From: Tetracentron sinense
Taxonomy: Eukaryota; Streptophyta; Magnoliopsida; Trochodendrales; Trochodendraceae
Direction: 5' to 3'
Assembly: GCA_015143295.1 (NCBI GenBank)
Contig: CM026559.1
Coordinates: 19,730,826-19,794,825, forward strand
DNA: 64,000 nt
Part shown: in pieces, positions 1-10,001 of the stretch
Position numbering within the stretch: position 1 is the first letter of the stretch
How the letters are laid out: each line of letters starts with the position of its first letter
The notes under the pieces: generated by a model
Told to the model about the DNA's origin: nothing
Databases searched by the model: none
The model's input: the letters and a program-made list of their open reading frames with translations, nothing else
Translations under genes and position numbers: made by a program

Positions 1-36
1 ACTTGGTTCCGGGGTTCTACATCCTCCCCCCCTTAT
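1..36 (-). other. Start of element A 3' LTR plus polypurine tract
   Basis: Positions 1-21 are the reverse complement of the LTR start TGTAGAACCCCGG seen at 4806. Positions 22-36 read on the minus strand as an unbroken purine run ending GGGGGGGAGGA, the plus-strand primer site expected just before a 3' LTR. Just upstream on the minus strand (about 42-58) is AATTTCG-AGGA-AGAAATT, a decayed copy of a hairpin kept before the tract in the other gypsy elements here. Confidence 0.85.
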
Positions 37-329
37 AAGAATTTCTTCCTCGAAATTAGGACGATACTTCTACAAATGGGTATACTTTTCCCACGCGTAT
101 CCGGGCTTAACCACCCTAGACATGACTAACACATGGAATTACCTGGGCATTATATGTAACTAAACACCAATCATATAACAGAAACATTCATATCATATAA
201 TTTGCGCCTTTATATATATAAGGCCACAGCCTGTCTATTCCTATAGAACTTCCCCCTTTACAAAAATTTTCTATCCAACCACCTCACAGGTCATTAGAGG
301 CCTGGGTAACCAAAACTAACATAGCAAAG

Positions 330-1437
330 ACTTTGCCCTACTTCACCTGACGAGTCGGCTGTGTTGGTTGCTGGGGCCTGAAAGTCTGTGCAAACTCCTG
401 TTGAGTAGCCTGACGAGTTAGAACTCTGCTCCCCTATGACTGAACATGCTGGAAGCGACTGGGACAATCCCTAATTAAGTGTCCTTGCCTACCGCAATGA
501 AAACACCCACAGGTGAGTCTTCAGAAATTCCCAGCTCTATGACTCTTGCCACAGTGAGCACAAGTCTTAAACACAGATGTCGAGGACGTCGCCGGCATAC
601 TTCGAGTGGCCTGTGGTGCAAATGGAGGCCCCTGTGTCAGTGAAGGCCCAAATGTTTGGTAAGGGGCAGTCCTAGCCGGTTTCTCAGGTGGTGCTGAACC
701 GCTGGACTGACCACCAATCAAGGCTCCCTCTCTCCTCTTGGAGAACTCCTCCGAATTCTTCTCGATGATCTTCGCCTTGCTCACTACGTCTCCCCAGGTT
801 CCTACCTGGAGCACGGCGATCCTATCCCTGAGGCCTTCAGCCCTCTTTCAAACTTCCTAACTCGCATGTGCTCAGATGCTATCATCTGAGGTGCAAACCT
901 TGACAACTCCGTGAATTTGGCCTCGTACTCAGCCACAGTCATCTCTCCCTGCTCGAGGGACACAAACTCCCAATCCTTCTGCTCCCTGATAAAAATTGGG
1001 AAGTACTGCCTATAGAAGACGTCCATGAACTCTCCCCATGTCCATGGCTCTCCTGCCTTTGTGACATCCCTCTGCCTCAGTGCAGCCCTCCACCAGTGTT
1101 CAGCTTCACCTTCCATCACGAAGGAAGCCCATTCCACCCTTTGCTCATCAGTATAGCGGAGTGCCCGAAAGATTTTCTCCAACTGCATTATCCAGGCCTC
1201 AGCTACCATTGGGTTCGTCGTCCCATAGAAGCTAGGAGGGCGAAGCCTCCTGAATGCCTCAAGTCCTGCAGTGTGATGGACTGGAGGAAACCCAGGTGCA
1301 AGCGTAGGTGTAGCAGTAGGCTGCTTGACAGCCAGGACAGCCATGGTTTCTACCATCATCTCCAAAAGTCAGGAGATGTCAGGCTGTTCATTGCCCAATG
1401 GAGCCTCTCCTCCATTCCCCCTGGTGTTACGTCTCAT
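330..1437 (-). pseudogene. gag: gag of element A (Ty3/gypsy), broken
   Basis: Gag forms the particle that packages the element RNA. The likely start is the ATG at 1437-1435 (MRRNTRG), matching MRRGTRG in the relatives. The core segment at about 1365-830 has the retrotransposon gag hallmarks WIMQLEKIFRAL, EGEAEHWW, PWTWGEFMDVF and EFVSLEQGEMTVAEYEAKF. A frameshift near 810 moves into the next frame, which carries a first CxxC knuckle (CAHCGKSH) near 545; the second knuckle (CFHCGRQGHLIRDC) lies near 505-460. Stops interrupt near 1378, at 521, near 435 and near 345. The tail near 330-310 is a decayed form of the gag end that precedes the gag-pol spacer in B, C and D, and here no pol follows. 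It is not functional as it stands. Confidence 0.8.
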
Positions 1438-1813
1438 GATTGTATCCTGAGAACAATAATACAATGTGAGTGTAACGAGAAGTCAAGCTCTTCGAACATA
1501 GCAATTCAATGAGCGTACAAGGTTTATAAGGTGCATAGTATACATCAGGGTATAAACATACAATAGTAGGCATACAATGACCAAAGTCCTTGGTTCCACG
1601 AATACTTCAAGTCTCCTAACTTTTAAGACTCAGGCAAAACCGCTAGTCTAAATCGGAATACAATTCCCTTCTCGAACCTATTGCCTTTTCTCTGATACCG
1701 ATGTCGCGATATTAGACATAACAATATGACATACTCCAACTCGAAGGAAAGTGTCAAACTTGGAAGAAAACCTTAAGCCAAGATACCTTATCCCTAAGGG
1801 AATTAATGCCTAA
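1438..1813 (-). other. Element A 5' untranslated leader
   Basis: This is the stretch between the primer site and the gag start on the minus strand. It holds no coding capacity that I recognise. The same position in B, C and D is also a 200-350 bp non-coding leader, so packaging signals could lie here, but I see no distinctive motif. Confidence 0.5.
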
Positions 1814-1825
1814 GCTCTGATACCA
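1814..1825 (-). other. Primer binding site, initiator Met tRNA (element A)
   Basis: The minus strand reads TGGTATCAGAGC, complementary to the 3' end of plant initiator Met tRNA. It lies four bases inside the LTR edge at 1830. Confidence 0.9.
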
Positions 1826-2561
1826 ACTCTGTCAAGACCCAAAATACCCCCTAAGAGTTAGGAGACTTCGGCAACATGACCGCCGTGTCATGCCATCCTG
1901 TCATGACACATAAGGCGTACATAACATTCCGCAAGAGCATACAAGGCATGCTAAAAGGCGAACCTGAAAATTTCTTCTTGACAGTGTAATCTTCCACGTG
2001 CTAATATAAACAAAATACTGAATGATAACTAAATCTGTATACAAGGTCCATTAGTTGAGTTATCAACTCAATTTCAATACAACAACTCCCACAAGATCAA
2101 CCCAAATACATGTCTCTCCCTCTCATCACTCAACCATCATTGATGACTGCCCATCAGCTTCCTGGCATACTCCTCCATGTTCCTTGGTTCAAGAGGACAA
2201 CCATCCAACCTGTGACTTGCCGAAGATAACAACTTCGACTGAGCATTGAAAACTTAGCGTCTACCAACCACTAACTAGCAGGGCTATGACATCAAAATAG
2301 AGTACATGTGCGTAGAAACTTAATTTATATGTATACTTTAATCAGAGTGCGGAAACCATACTTTAAATCTTTACTTTCAAAACCATACTTCTTTGAGCAA
2401 AACCAATACTTAGAACCAAATCATACTTTGAGCGAACTGTACTTTTTCAAAAATGTACTTTGAGATCATTCTTTACAAAACATACTTAGAGTTCTTTCCT
2501 TAAAAATATTCTTTATGAGGGTTTATTACATAGCCTTGTCAAAATCTCCTTTCTTTCAAAA

Positions 2562-3420
2562 CATACTTTACAAGGGGATATCACATATCCTTCTTCCAAA
2601 ACATACTTTACAAGGGGATATCACATATCCTTTTTCCAAAACATACTTTACAAGGGGATATCACATATCCTTTTTCTTAATCAGCTTTATCAGGGGGCAT
2701 CACATGCCCTTTGTCAGAATCACATACTTTACAAGGGGCCTCACATACCCATTATTCTTATTCAGCTTTATCGGGGGGCATGTAAATACCCTTTGTTCGA
2801 ATCCACTTTCTCAGGGGGTATGTGAAATACCCTTTTTCGAATCACTCTTTACAAGGGGGTATCACAATACCCTTCTTTCTCATTCAGCTTTATCAGGGGG
2901 GAGTAAATACCCCATTTTGGAACATCATATTTTACAAGGGGGCAACACATACCCATTATTCTTATTCAGCTTTATCAGGAGGCATGTAAATACCCTTTGT
3001 TCGAATCCACTTTCTCAGGGGGTATGTAAATACCCTTGTTCAAATCCACTTTCTCAGGGGGTATGTAAAATAACTTTACCGAACCACGCTTTACAAGGGG
3101 CATCAACATACACTTCATTCTTTCCAGCTTTACAAGGGGGCATGCAAATTCCCTTTTCAGATTCTTCACTTTACAAGGGGGTATCCAATACCCTTCATCA
3201 AAACCTTTTCACTTTAAAGGGGGTATCTAAATACCCTTTTCAAAATCTTACTTTACCAACCTTCTTTGAAAACCATACTTTAAAGTGGTATCAAATACCT
3301 TTTCAGAAATCTTACTTTAAAAAGGGGGTCTCCAATACCCTTCATTTGAAAACATATTTTACAATTCTTTATGAGGATTGAATACCCTTTTGTCGAAAAT
3401 CATTCTTTACAAGCTTACAA
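2562..3420 (-). repeat. Tandem hairpin array in LTR A
   Basis: About twenty diverged units of roughly 35-60 bp, each containing CTTTACAAGGGG or CTTTATCAGGGG followed by a short inverted repeat: GGATAT-CAC-ATATCC (near 2576), GGGCAT-CAC-ATGCCC (near 2695), GGGTAT-CACA-ATACCC (near 2857), GGGTAT-GTAA-ATACCC (near 3020), GGTAT-CAA-ATACC (near 3287). The two arms change together, so pairing is kept while sequence drifts. It lies downstream of the TATA box in the LTR sense and would form a row of hairpins in RNA. The long open frame across it is a by-product of the repeat. Confidence 0.8.
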
Positions 3421-4044
3421 GGAGGGAGTAATTACCTTTTGTTTCAAAAATCATCTTTGAGTACTTAACACTTATAGAAAAACTCCTTTTTCAATTTTCC
3501 TTTACTTATAGCAAACTCATCACATGTTTAAAACCCCACAATTCCATACTTTTCATCAAAACCAAACCCTTTTTATCATTTGATGATAATAAATCTACTT
3601 TCATAAGAAAAACCATCTTTTTTACCTCACTTTTACCAAAAACATGTTTTACATATTACTTTCAATACATAAATCACAACAAAGATAGTTAGTAGAGGGT
3701 ATCTACTTATGAAATCATAACAAGGCAATTAGTAGAAGGTATGTACCTTTCAAAACCGAATCCCTACGGTTTATAGCTTGCGAATACTCCTTGGTAGCAA
3801 GATCCAAGCTTAGGAAGAAAGCTTGAAGTGAAATATCAACTCCACTTGATCACTAGCACAAAGCCTAGAAGAACCCAAGCTCTTCTCCCTCTTTTCCTTC
3901 AACTTTCTCTCAAAAATCTACTCTCTAGGGTTCTTGTAACCCTAGCCACGAAATTGTGGTTTATATAAGCCAAGGGGTGAGGCCAAAGACCATTACACCC
4001 CTTAAATATCTCAAGGAGTCGTTTCCAAGGCAAAACCATGCACT

Positions 4045-4208
4045 AAGGATCTATCCGTCATGAGCACGGATAGATCCTTCAAAAAACCCTTCTCCGGCCA
4101 AAAAACCCATACAAAATTGGGGTGGATAGATCAATCGGTCATGGGATGGATAGATCCATCAATGTATGGGATTGAAGGATCTATCCTGCCCAAACTAGAT
4201 AGATCCTT
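4045..4208 (-). promoter_or_regulatory. Dyad cluster upstream of TATA in LTR A
   Basis: About six 14-bp sites built on GGATCTATCC / GGATAGATCC, centred near 4051, 4072, 4128, 4152, 4181 and 4201. The first two (AAGGATCTATCCGT and ACGGATAGATCCTT) are exact inverted copies 21 bp apart. The cluster lies about 80-245 bp upstream of the TATA box at 3968-3961, the same position as the CGATCG clusters of B-E but with a different sequence. Confidence 0.7.
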
Positions 4209-4806
4209 CACTGTTCATTCCTTCATTTTTCCCGTTGTGGTATTTCAGCCATAACTTTTGACTCGGTGATCTGATTTTGATGATTCAACTTGTGTTGGAT
4301 TCTACATTTAAAGGGGAACAACTTTCATGTTTTGGACAACTCCTAATTCTTCTTTTTTCATAGTCCAAAGTTACCATAAAGCTGACTGGTCAGAAATTTC
4401 AGCAGAAAATTGCCTAAAACCCACTTTTCACCGAGCTTCGACTCACAATCGGGAAATGTGATAAACATGAACGTCGAAGCAGATTTTGATATCTTTCTAA
4501 TGGCTCAAGAATCACTTGATTTTGATTTTGGATGAGAAAACTAGAGTTCTCTCAAGTTGAGGGAATTTTCAAAAATCCCTCATTGCGACACTTAAGAGTA
4601 TTGCATCCTCTTGTTTCATTTATACCAAATACCCTAAACAAGTTTCACACATATTTTTATTCATTTGAAACCTCCTTTCATTTTAAAACACAAAGCCATC
4701 ATCCCATTAAGGGTTTAGGCCTGGAAAAACACTATTCATAGCACTATTCACAGGACTATTCATGGCACTATTCATAGCCTAGTGAACTTGGTTCCGGGGT
4801 TCTACA

Positions 4807-5097
4807 ACCACGGTCTCAGAAGATCGATCTCCGTCCTTGACGGCTTTAAAACAGGCTAACCAACATTCACAGTAGAGCAACAGTGGGTTTTAGGGTTTGT
4901 GGAAGCCCTAAGTTGATCTCTTAATGTTTAAGGATCATCTAATGCAAAGTGGATAAAATATACTATAAAACCATGCAAAACCTAGAAGTCAATTATTGGA
5001 GATGAAGATCAATGAAACAAAGAGTTTTTATAAACTCAAAGCAAGCACAGAGTGCTCTGAAAAGTCTCCAAACAATCTCACCCACGGATTGGGAGAG
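4807..5097 (-). other. Remnant of LTR G (leader side), unassigned
   Basis: Once the solo LTR at 5098-6600 is removed, this joins 6606-7142. The joined sequence has a TATA-like CTATATATTGG at about 6611-6621 and dyads at 6681-6863, arranged as a minus-strand LTR whose transcribed part would run leftward through here. Element A cut its left edge. No ORF or LTR end is recognisable. Confidence 0.35.
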
Positions 5098-6600
5098 TGT
5101 TAGCCTCAGGGTTACAACCATAAGTACCCCTATTAATTTTGATAATAACATAATAATATAATGAAATATTTGGTACTAATAAAACCATTTAAGTGCGTGA
5201 ACATTTCAGATTACATAAGTTGATAGCACTCCAATCATGAAAAATGATGGAAATTACCCAAGAGGAAGTTCAACTCACTGAATACAAGATGAAGATCCAA
5301 GATAAGACCTTAGTCCAAGTCAAGTCCATTGATGAAAAAAGGCAAAATCACAAGATCCAAGTCAAGCCTAGATCATCTCTCATCATTTCTAAATGTATTT
5401 ACTTTTTATTTTGAGAATGTATAGGACTTATGTAAAATGTCCTCAAAAGGATGGTAAGTTGAAAAGCTCAAGAATCATAGATTTACTATAGGAGCCTAGG
5501 ACATTTTTGAAGATCACTCCAAAGCTCTAATTAATCAGAAAATTATGATAAGAGTATAGCTAATTGACCTAGGAAATTAATCACATCCCTTCAGTGTGAT
5601 CCAAGACTGAATTCAGAATTTTTACTCTGAATTCGTCAACGAATTCTCTGGGTAGATTGAATTCGGCGATGAAGTCATTAAAGAAATTTTCAAATTTAGT
5701 TATGTTTCTTGATTTCGGCGACGAAATCTTTTGTTGGGTTAACTTCGGCGACGAAGTTATTACAGGATTTTTTAAAATTAAATTCCATCTTTTGAATTCG
5801 GTGACGAACTCAAGTGGGAACTCCACTTCGTCGACGAAATCATGTCTGAAACTGAAAAATCTTTGCAACGGCTAGTTTGCAACGGACCTAAAAGCATTTA
5901 ATGCTACCCCAACGACACTATTGGATCAAATGCTATAAAAGAAGTTCATTTATGAACATATAACAACTCTTGATCACAGCAATAACTCTCATCTATCACC
6001 TATTCACTGCTATTGATTTTCACTTACTTTCATACTTAGAAAATCCCCAAAAATTCTCTCTTGAGCTTACTTGACTCCTACCTACTTTGAGAGACTTAAT
6101 TAGAGTTTGTATTTCACTCTTATTCAGCTCATTTAAGGAGCTTTCTCTTCGGATTTTTAATCCAAAAACTCATTTATTGAAAGTAGTCAAGAATCCAGGA
6201 TTCTTGCATTGAAGCTGTTGCTTCAGTTATTTCAAAAGAGGGTTGTGCTCTTGAGAGGTTTCAGCTCGGCCTAAAGGAGAGCTTGTAAGGTAATATCTCG
6301 ACCTGTAAGAGAGATTGTAAAGATTTGGACTCCACCTGTAAAGGAGCCAGTGCGAATAAGGAATTGTGGTGAATCCTCTAGCTAGAAGCTGAGGCGAGGA
6401 GTAGTTTGGATTGCTGAACCTCGTAAACAAATCTTGAGTTTGCATTCTCCTTATCTCTTCTCTCTTTCCTTTAAATATTCTACAGTTCAGCTTGTTGCAT
6501 ATTTAATTTTACTCCGCACTTTTGAATTTGTAGTTCAATTTTTTTAAAAAGCTGTCATAGACCCTATTCACCCCCCTTTAGGGTCATTACCTGGCCAACA
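5098..6600 (+). mobile_element. Solo LTR F (SIRE-like Ty1/copia), TSD GAGAG
   Basis: It starts TGTTAGCC (5098) and ends GGCCAACA (6600), the ends seen in copia LTRs H and I. It is flanked by perfect GAGAG at 5093-5097 and 6601-6605. No primer site or polypurine tract adjoins it, so it is a solo LTR left by recombination between two LTRs. A TATA box (CTATAAAAG) lies at about 5933-5940, an AACGGCTA motif at 5867-5874, and a dyad cluster at 5629-5841. It inserted into relic G. Confidence 0.88.
5629..5841 (+). promoter_or_regulatory. Dyad cluster in LTR F (TTCGGCGACGAA type)
   Basis: Six 18-bp sites centred near 5637.5, 5667.5, 5719.5, 5749.5, 5802.5 and 5832.5, giving spacings of 30, 52, 30, 53 and 30 bp. 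Examples are GAATTCGTCAACGAATTC, GATTTCGGCGACGAAATC and AACTTCGGCGACGAAGTT: the outer half-sites change together while the inner TTCG-CGAA core stays. The cluster ends about 90 bp upstream of the TATA box. Chance ORFs across it are not genes. Confidence 0.8.
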
Positions 6601-6605
6601 GAGAG

Positions 6606-7142
6606 ATCCCCTATATATTGGAAAGGTCCAAGGGATTAGAAGTTGCTAAAAACTGATTTTGGAATGCTTTTTTCATATCAGGATCGACCCTGGGGGTCCC
6701 TAGGTCGACCCATTATGGTAAAATCAATTTCCAGCCGAAAACCATATCAGGGTCGACCCATGGGGCACATTCGGTCGACCGGATCGTCCTCAGGGTCGAC
6801 CCTCACAATTCTCACTCTCTGCCAAAAACCATGGTACAAAATGGGGGCTCTTCAGGGTCGACCCTGGGGTGCATTATTTTGGTTTTTCAACTTTTTAACC
6901 ATTGAATGCATTCCCCTATCAACCCTTCTCCAATTTGACTTATTTTTAATGATGAATGAGCATTTTCATGAGGTATCATAGGGTCAACTAGGTCTGTCTT
7001 AATCCCAACTTTTGAGCCACTGTGAGTGATGAGGCTTCAAGATCCTTCACAGCTTCTTCTTCACTTTGTCTTCAAACCGGATGAGACCTACTATGACCTA
7101 AATACAACATTTTGGGCTCAGAATTTTGTCAACAATATTTTG
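6606..7142 (-). other. Remnant of LTR G with GGGTCGACCC dyads
   Basis: Non-coding. GGGTCGACCC or near copies are centred at about 6685.5, 6706.5, 6754.5, 6776.5, 6797.5 and 6859.5 (spacings 21, 48, 22, 21, 62). A TATA-like CTATATATTGG at about 6611-6621 lies 65-245 bp away, matching the U3 layout of the other families if the LTR is on the minus strand. I could not find its outer end; 6900-7142 shows nothing distinctive. The boundary with LTR H at 7143 is where similarity to the 3' copy of H begins. Confidence 0.45.
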
Positions 7143-8023
7143 ACTTTACACAGCCGATCAGATGGACCATCCAGTCGATTAGACGGTCCATCTAGCCGAT
7201 CACTCCTTCCTCTAATCGACTGGATAGAACAAAACTCCATAAATCGTGTCTTATGATCTTTATGATCCAGCCGATTAGGAAACTGATCCAAGCGATCAGG
7301 CAACTATCCAGCCGATTAGGAGGCTCCACTAATCGAGACCGTTTTTATCACCAACGGCTATATTTATAACGGGTATTTCGCATTTAATGTTCATCAAACG
7401 GTAATAAATTTTAGATCACTATAAATATAAGTGATCATTGAATGATCCAATAACGAATACACTCACTCTTATACTATTTTATTGAAAATCATTCTCTTGA
7501 ACTAGGAATCCCAAATCTGAAAATGATACTTTGTTTTTTCTCTTTGTGCAAAATTCCAACTTCCACTTGAGAGATTTCTTAGAGCTTGCTATTCCATTCA
7601 AATCCAACTCTTAAAGGAGTTTTTCTTTTGGATTAAAGATCTAAAATCTTTTATTGTAATCCTTTAAAGAACCTGCGTGTTCTTCAGTGAAGCTACTGCT
7701 TTAGTTTTACAGAGAGAGTTATGCTCTGTTGATGGTTTAGGCTTCACCAGATTAAGAAGCGTGTGCAGTCGTGGACTGTAGTGGAATCCTCCAAGTTGGT
7801 GCTGCTTAAGGCGGGGAGTAGGCTAGATTTACTGAACCTCGAAAACAAATTTGTGTTTGCATTTCTTAACTCTTTCTCCTTCTTCTTGTGCATTTTATTA
7901 TTTTATCTGTTTTGTGCTTAGCTGCATTTCCTTTAGTTTTTATTTTCCACATTTAAAGGGAATAACTTTAAAACTGCCATTGACCCTATTCACCCCTCCT
8001 CTAAGGTCCATATCTGGGCAACA
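7143..8023 (+). repeat. 5' LTR of H, 5'-truncated
   Basis: From about 7143 the sequence follows the 3' LTR from about 59043 onward: dyads, AACGGCTA (7353-7360), TATA (about 7360-7368), a long leader and the end CTGGGCAACA (8023). The first part of the LTR (counterpart of 58220-59042) is missing and relic G adjoins instead. Confidence 0.8.
7153..7337 (+). promoter_or_regulatory. Eight-site dyad cluster in LTR H (CAGCCGATTAG type)
   Basis: CGAT-containing sites are centred near 7156.5, 7177.5, 7198.5 and 7216.5 (last inverted), then 7273.5, 7294.5, 7314.5 and 7333.5 (last inverted). Spacing is 21-21-18, a 57-bp gap, then 21-20-19. It lies 25-205 bp upstream of the TATA box. Each block of four ends with a reversed copy (TAATCGACTGG). 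Confidence 0.75.
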
Positions 8024-8025
8024 AG

Positions 8026-8038
8026 TGGTATCAGAGCC
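8026..8038 (+). other. Primer binding site, initiator Met tRNA (element H)
   Basis: TGGTATCAGAGCC, two bases after the LTR end CAACA at 8023. Confidence 0.9.
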
Positions 8039-8084
8039 TATAACTCTTAGTTGATCTAAAAAATCTTAGTGTTTAAAGATCTTA

Positions 8085-9687
8085 ATGGCAAACAATAATT
8101 TTTCAGCTAGCCTAGGAGAAGGACAATCCACAACCAGACCACCCCTATTTAATGAAGAACATTATCATTACTAGAAGACCAGAATGATGTTACCTTCAAT
8201 TTTTAGACTATCAATACTGGAAGGTAATCATCAATGGTCCCTATCTTCCTCATAAAGTCATTGATAATGTTAAAATTCCAAAGGTTGAGGATGAATGGGA
8301 TGAAAATGATATTAAATAAATCCAGATCAATGCTAAGGCTATTAGCAACCTTTACTGCACCCTTAGTCCCCAAGAGTTTAATAGAGTCTCTGGCTGTGAT
8401 ATAGCCAAAGAAATTTAGGATAAATTACAAGTTACATATGAGGGAACTAACCAAGTTAAAGATGAGAAAATCAATATGTTAGTTCACAAATATGAACTGT
8501 TTAAAATGGAAAATGATGAATCCAATGCTAAAATGTTTACCCATTTTACTAACATTACTAACGGTTTAAAATCTCTTGGTAAAACATATATAAATTCAGA
8601 AACGGTAAGGAAGATATTGAGATCTTTGCCAAAGGACTGGTCTCCAAAGGTTACTGCCATTCAAGAAGCCAAAGACCTCTCTAAGCTAACAATGGATGAG
8701 CTGCTGGGTTCACTGATGACTCATCAAGTCATTATGAAAGAGCATCAATCAGATGAACCAAGACGAAAAAGAGGACTGGCATTGAAAGCCTCTCAGCCTA
8801 TTGAGAGTGAAGAAGAAGAGGAAAGTGAAGAAGATGAAGACTTCTCACTAATGGCAAGGAAGTTCAAAATATTTCTGAAACACAAGAAGAACTTCAAAAA
8901 GAGGTCATTCAAGGAGTTCTCTAAAGAAATAGCTAAGGGAGAACCAAGCAAGAAGGATCCAATCACATGCTTTGAATGCAAGAAGTCATGCTATATTAGA
9001 TCGAAGTGTCCTCAACTTACCAAAAGCAAGAAATACAAGAAGAGAACCATGAAGGCCACTTGGGATGATTAAGAAGATAGCAACTCTGAAGCATCAAGTG
9101 ATGAAGAGATAGCCAACCTATGCCTCATGGCACTTGAAAATGATGAGGTAACTTTTTCCTCTAATGACTCTCTTTCCTATGAAGAAATAAGAGATGCTTT
9201 CGATGAATTATATGTTGAATTTAAAAAATTGTTTCTAAAACTAAATCTCTTAAAAAGGAAAATCTCTTGCTCCTCATATCACAAGAAAACCTTCAAAAGG
9301 AAATTGAAGAATTGAATATGAAAAAAAAAAAATCAATCATCTCCAATTCACACATGCAATTGTGATGAGAATGAAGCAAAGCTTAAGGACTTAACTGAAA
9401 TTGCTTTTAAACTTTCAACTAGAGAAAAGAATTTAACTAGAATTTTGGGACAACAAACTTGTGTTTTTGGAAAAGCTGGTTTGGGGTATAATCCTTTGTC
9501 AAAACAAAAAGACTATCAAAAATTCTTTTCAAAATCCCCTAGTAGTTCAACTACACCTTCAACTGCTTTCTATAACTTTAACAAAAAGGTAGTAGTTAAA
9601 CAAGTTTAGATTCCAAAAGGGACTTCCCCTCCCAAGACTAACTATGGAGGACCCAAGATGATTTGGGTACCAAAGAAAGTTACTTGA
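8085..9687 (+). pseudogene. gag: gag of copia element H, broken
   Basis: The start is the ATG at 8085 (MANNNFS). The first 90 codons are broken by stops and a frameshift. From 8476 to 9072 a clean frame shows the copia gag core (KMFTHFTNITNGLKSLGKT, LRSLPKDWSPKVTAIQEAKDL), an acidic stretch (EEEEESEEDEDF) and a knuckle that should be CX2CX4HX4C but reads CFECKKSCYIRSKC: its histidine is now tyrosine, so zinc binding would fail. The same frame continues past a TAA at 9070-9072 into the coiled, Lys/Glu-rich tail typical of SIRE gag and ends with MIWVPKKVT. B then cuts in before protease. Confidence 0.8.
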
Positions 9688-9729
9688 ACTTATCTTGTAG
9701 GTATGCTTCAAGTTAAATTCCTCTAAAAT

Positions 9730-10001
9730 TGTACAGCCCCGGAATTTTTCATGCTTAAGACATGGCACTTTCGTAGCCAATTTGCCTTTAAAGTAGTACA
9801 ATTAATAAATAAGGAAGAAATTAAAAATTCCAAAATATCAGAAATGTTCCTTTTCGAAGTACAAACCCAACGCAAGTTGAATCGTCAAAATCCGACGAGC
9901 GAGTCAAAAGATATGGCCAAAACAGTTTGGACCTGTAGGCAACCGATCGCTCGATCCATGGAGCAATCGATCGGTCCAAAACCGATCGATCGGAGGCTAT
10001 C
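9730..10001 (+). repeat. 5' LTR of B, first part
   Basis: It starts TGTACAGCCCCGG and carries the 60-bp block shared by all gypsy LTRs here (AAGTTGAATCGTC...GAGTCAAAAG, about 9876-9910) and the first dyads (ACCGATCGATCGG near 9981). It is interrupted at CTATC (9997-10001) by an inverted solo LTR and resumes at 12258. Confidence 0.9.

Larger units (their letters stand above)
1..4806 (-). mobile_element. Ty3/gypsy-like element A, gag only (TR-GAG-like), 3' LTR cut by window edge
   Basis: Read on the minus strand: 5' LTR (4806-1830), Met-tRNA primer site (1825-1814), a broken gag (1437 to about 330), about 290 bp of non-coding sequence, polypurine tract (36-22), then the first 21 bp of the 3' LTR at the window edge, which match the LTR start at 4806. 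There is no protease, RT, RNase H or integrase between gag and the polypurine tract. This layout is that described for plant terminal-repeat elements with a GAG domain, which depend on proteins made by relatives. The 5-bp target duplication would begin ACCAC at 4807-4811; its partner lies outside the window. Alternative: an ordinary element that lost pol by deletion. Confidence 0.8.
1830..4806 (-). repeat. 5' LTR of element A (2977 bp)
   Basis: The minus strand starts TGTAGAACCCCGG (4806) and ends GGTCTTGACA (1830), with the primer site next. From the LTR start it holds: short repeats of GCACTATTCAT (4735-4785); the block shared by all gypsy families here (TTGACTCG...GATTCAACTTG, about 4258-4292); a dyad cluster (4045-4208); a TATA box (3968-3961); and a long hairpin array (2562-3420) in the presumed transcribed leader. 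The CTGAG hairpin conserved in B-E is decayed here (ACTGAG and CTTAG near 2238-2260). ORFs in the LTR are repeat artefacts. Confidence 0.85.

Noticed and set aside
1814-1825. tRNA-like matches at primer sites
   Set aside because: Only about 12 bases complementary to the initiator Met tRNA 3' end are present; there is no cloverleaf.
2515-3381. 288-codon open frame
   Set aside because: It spans the tandem hairpin array of LTR A; the protein is only a translation of the repeat unit and has no gag or pol motif.
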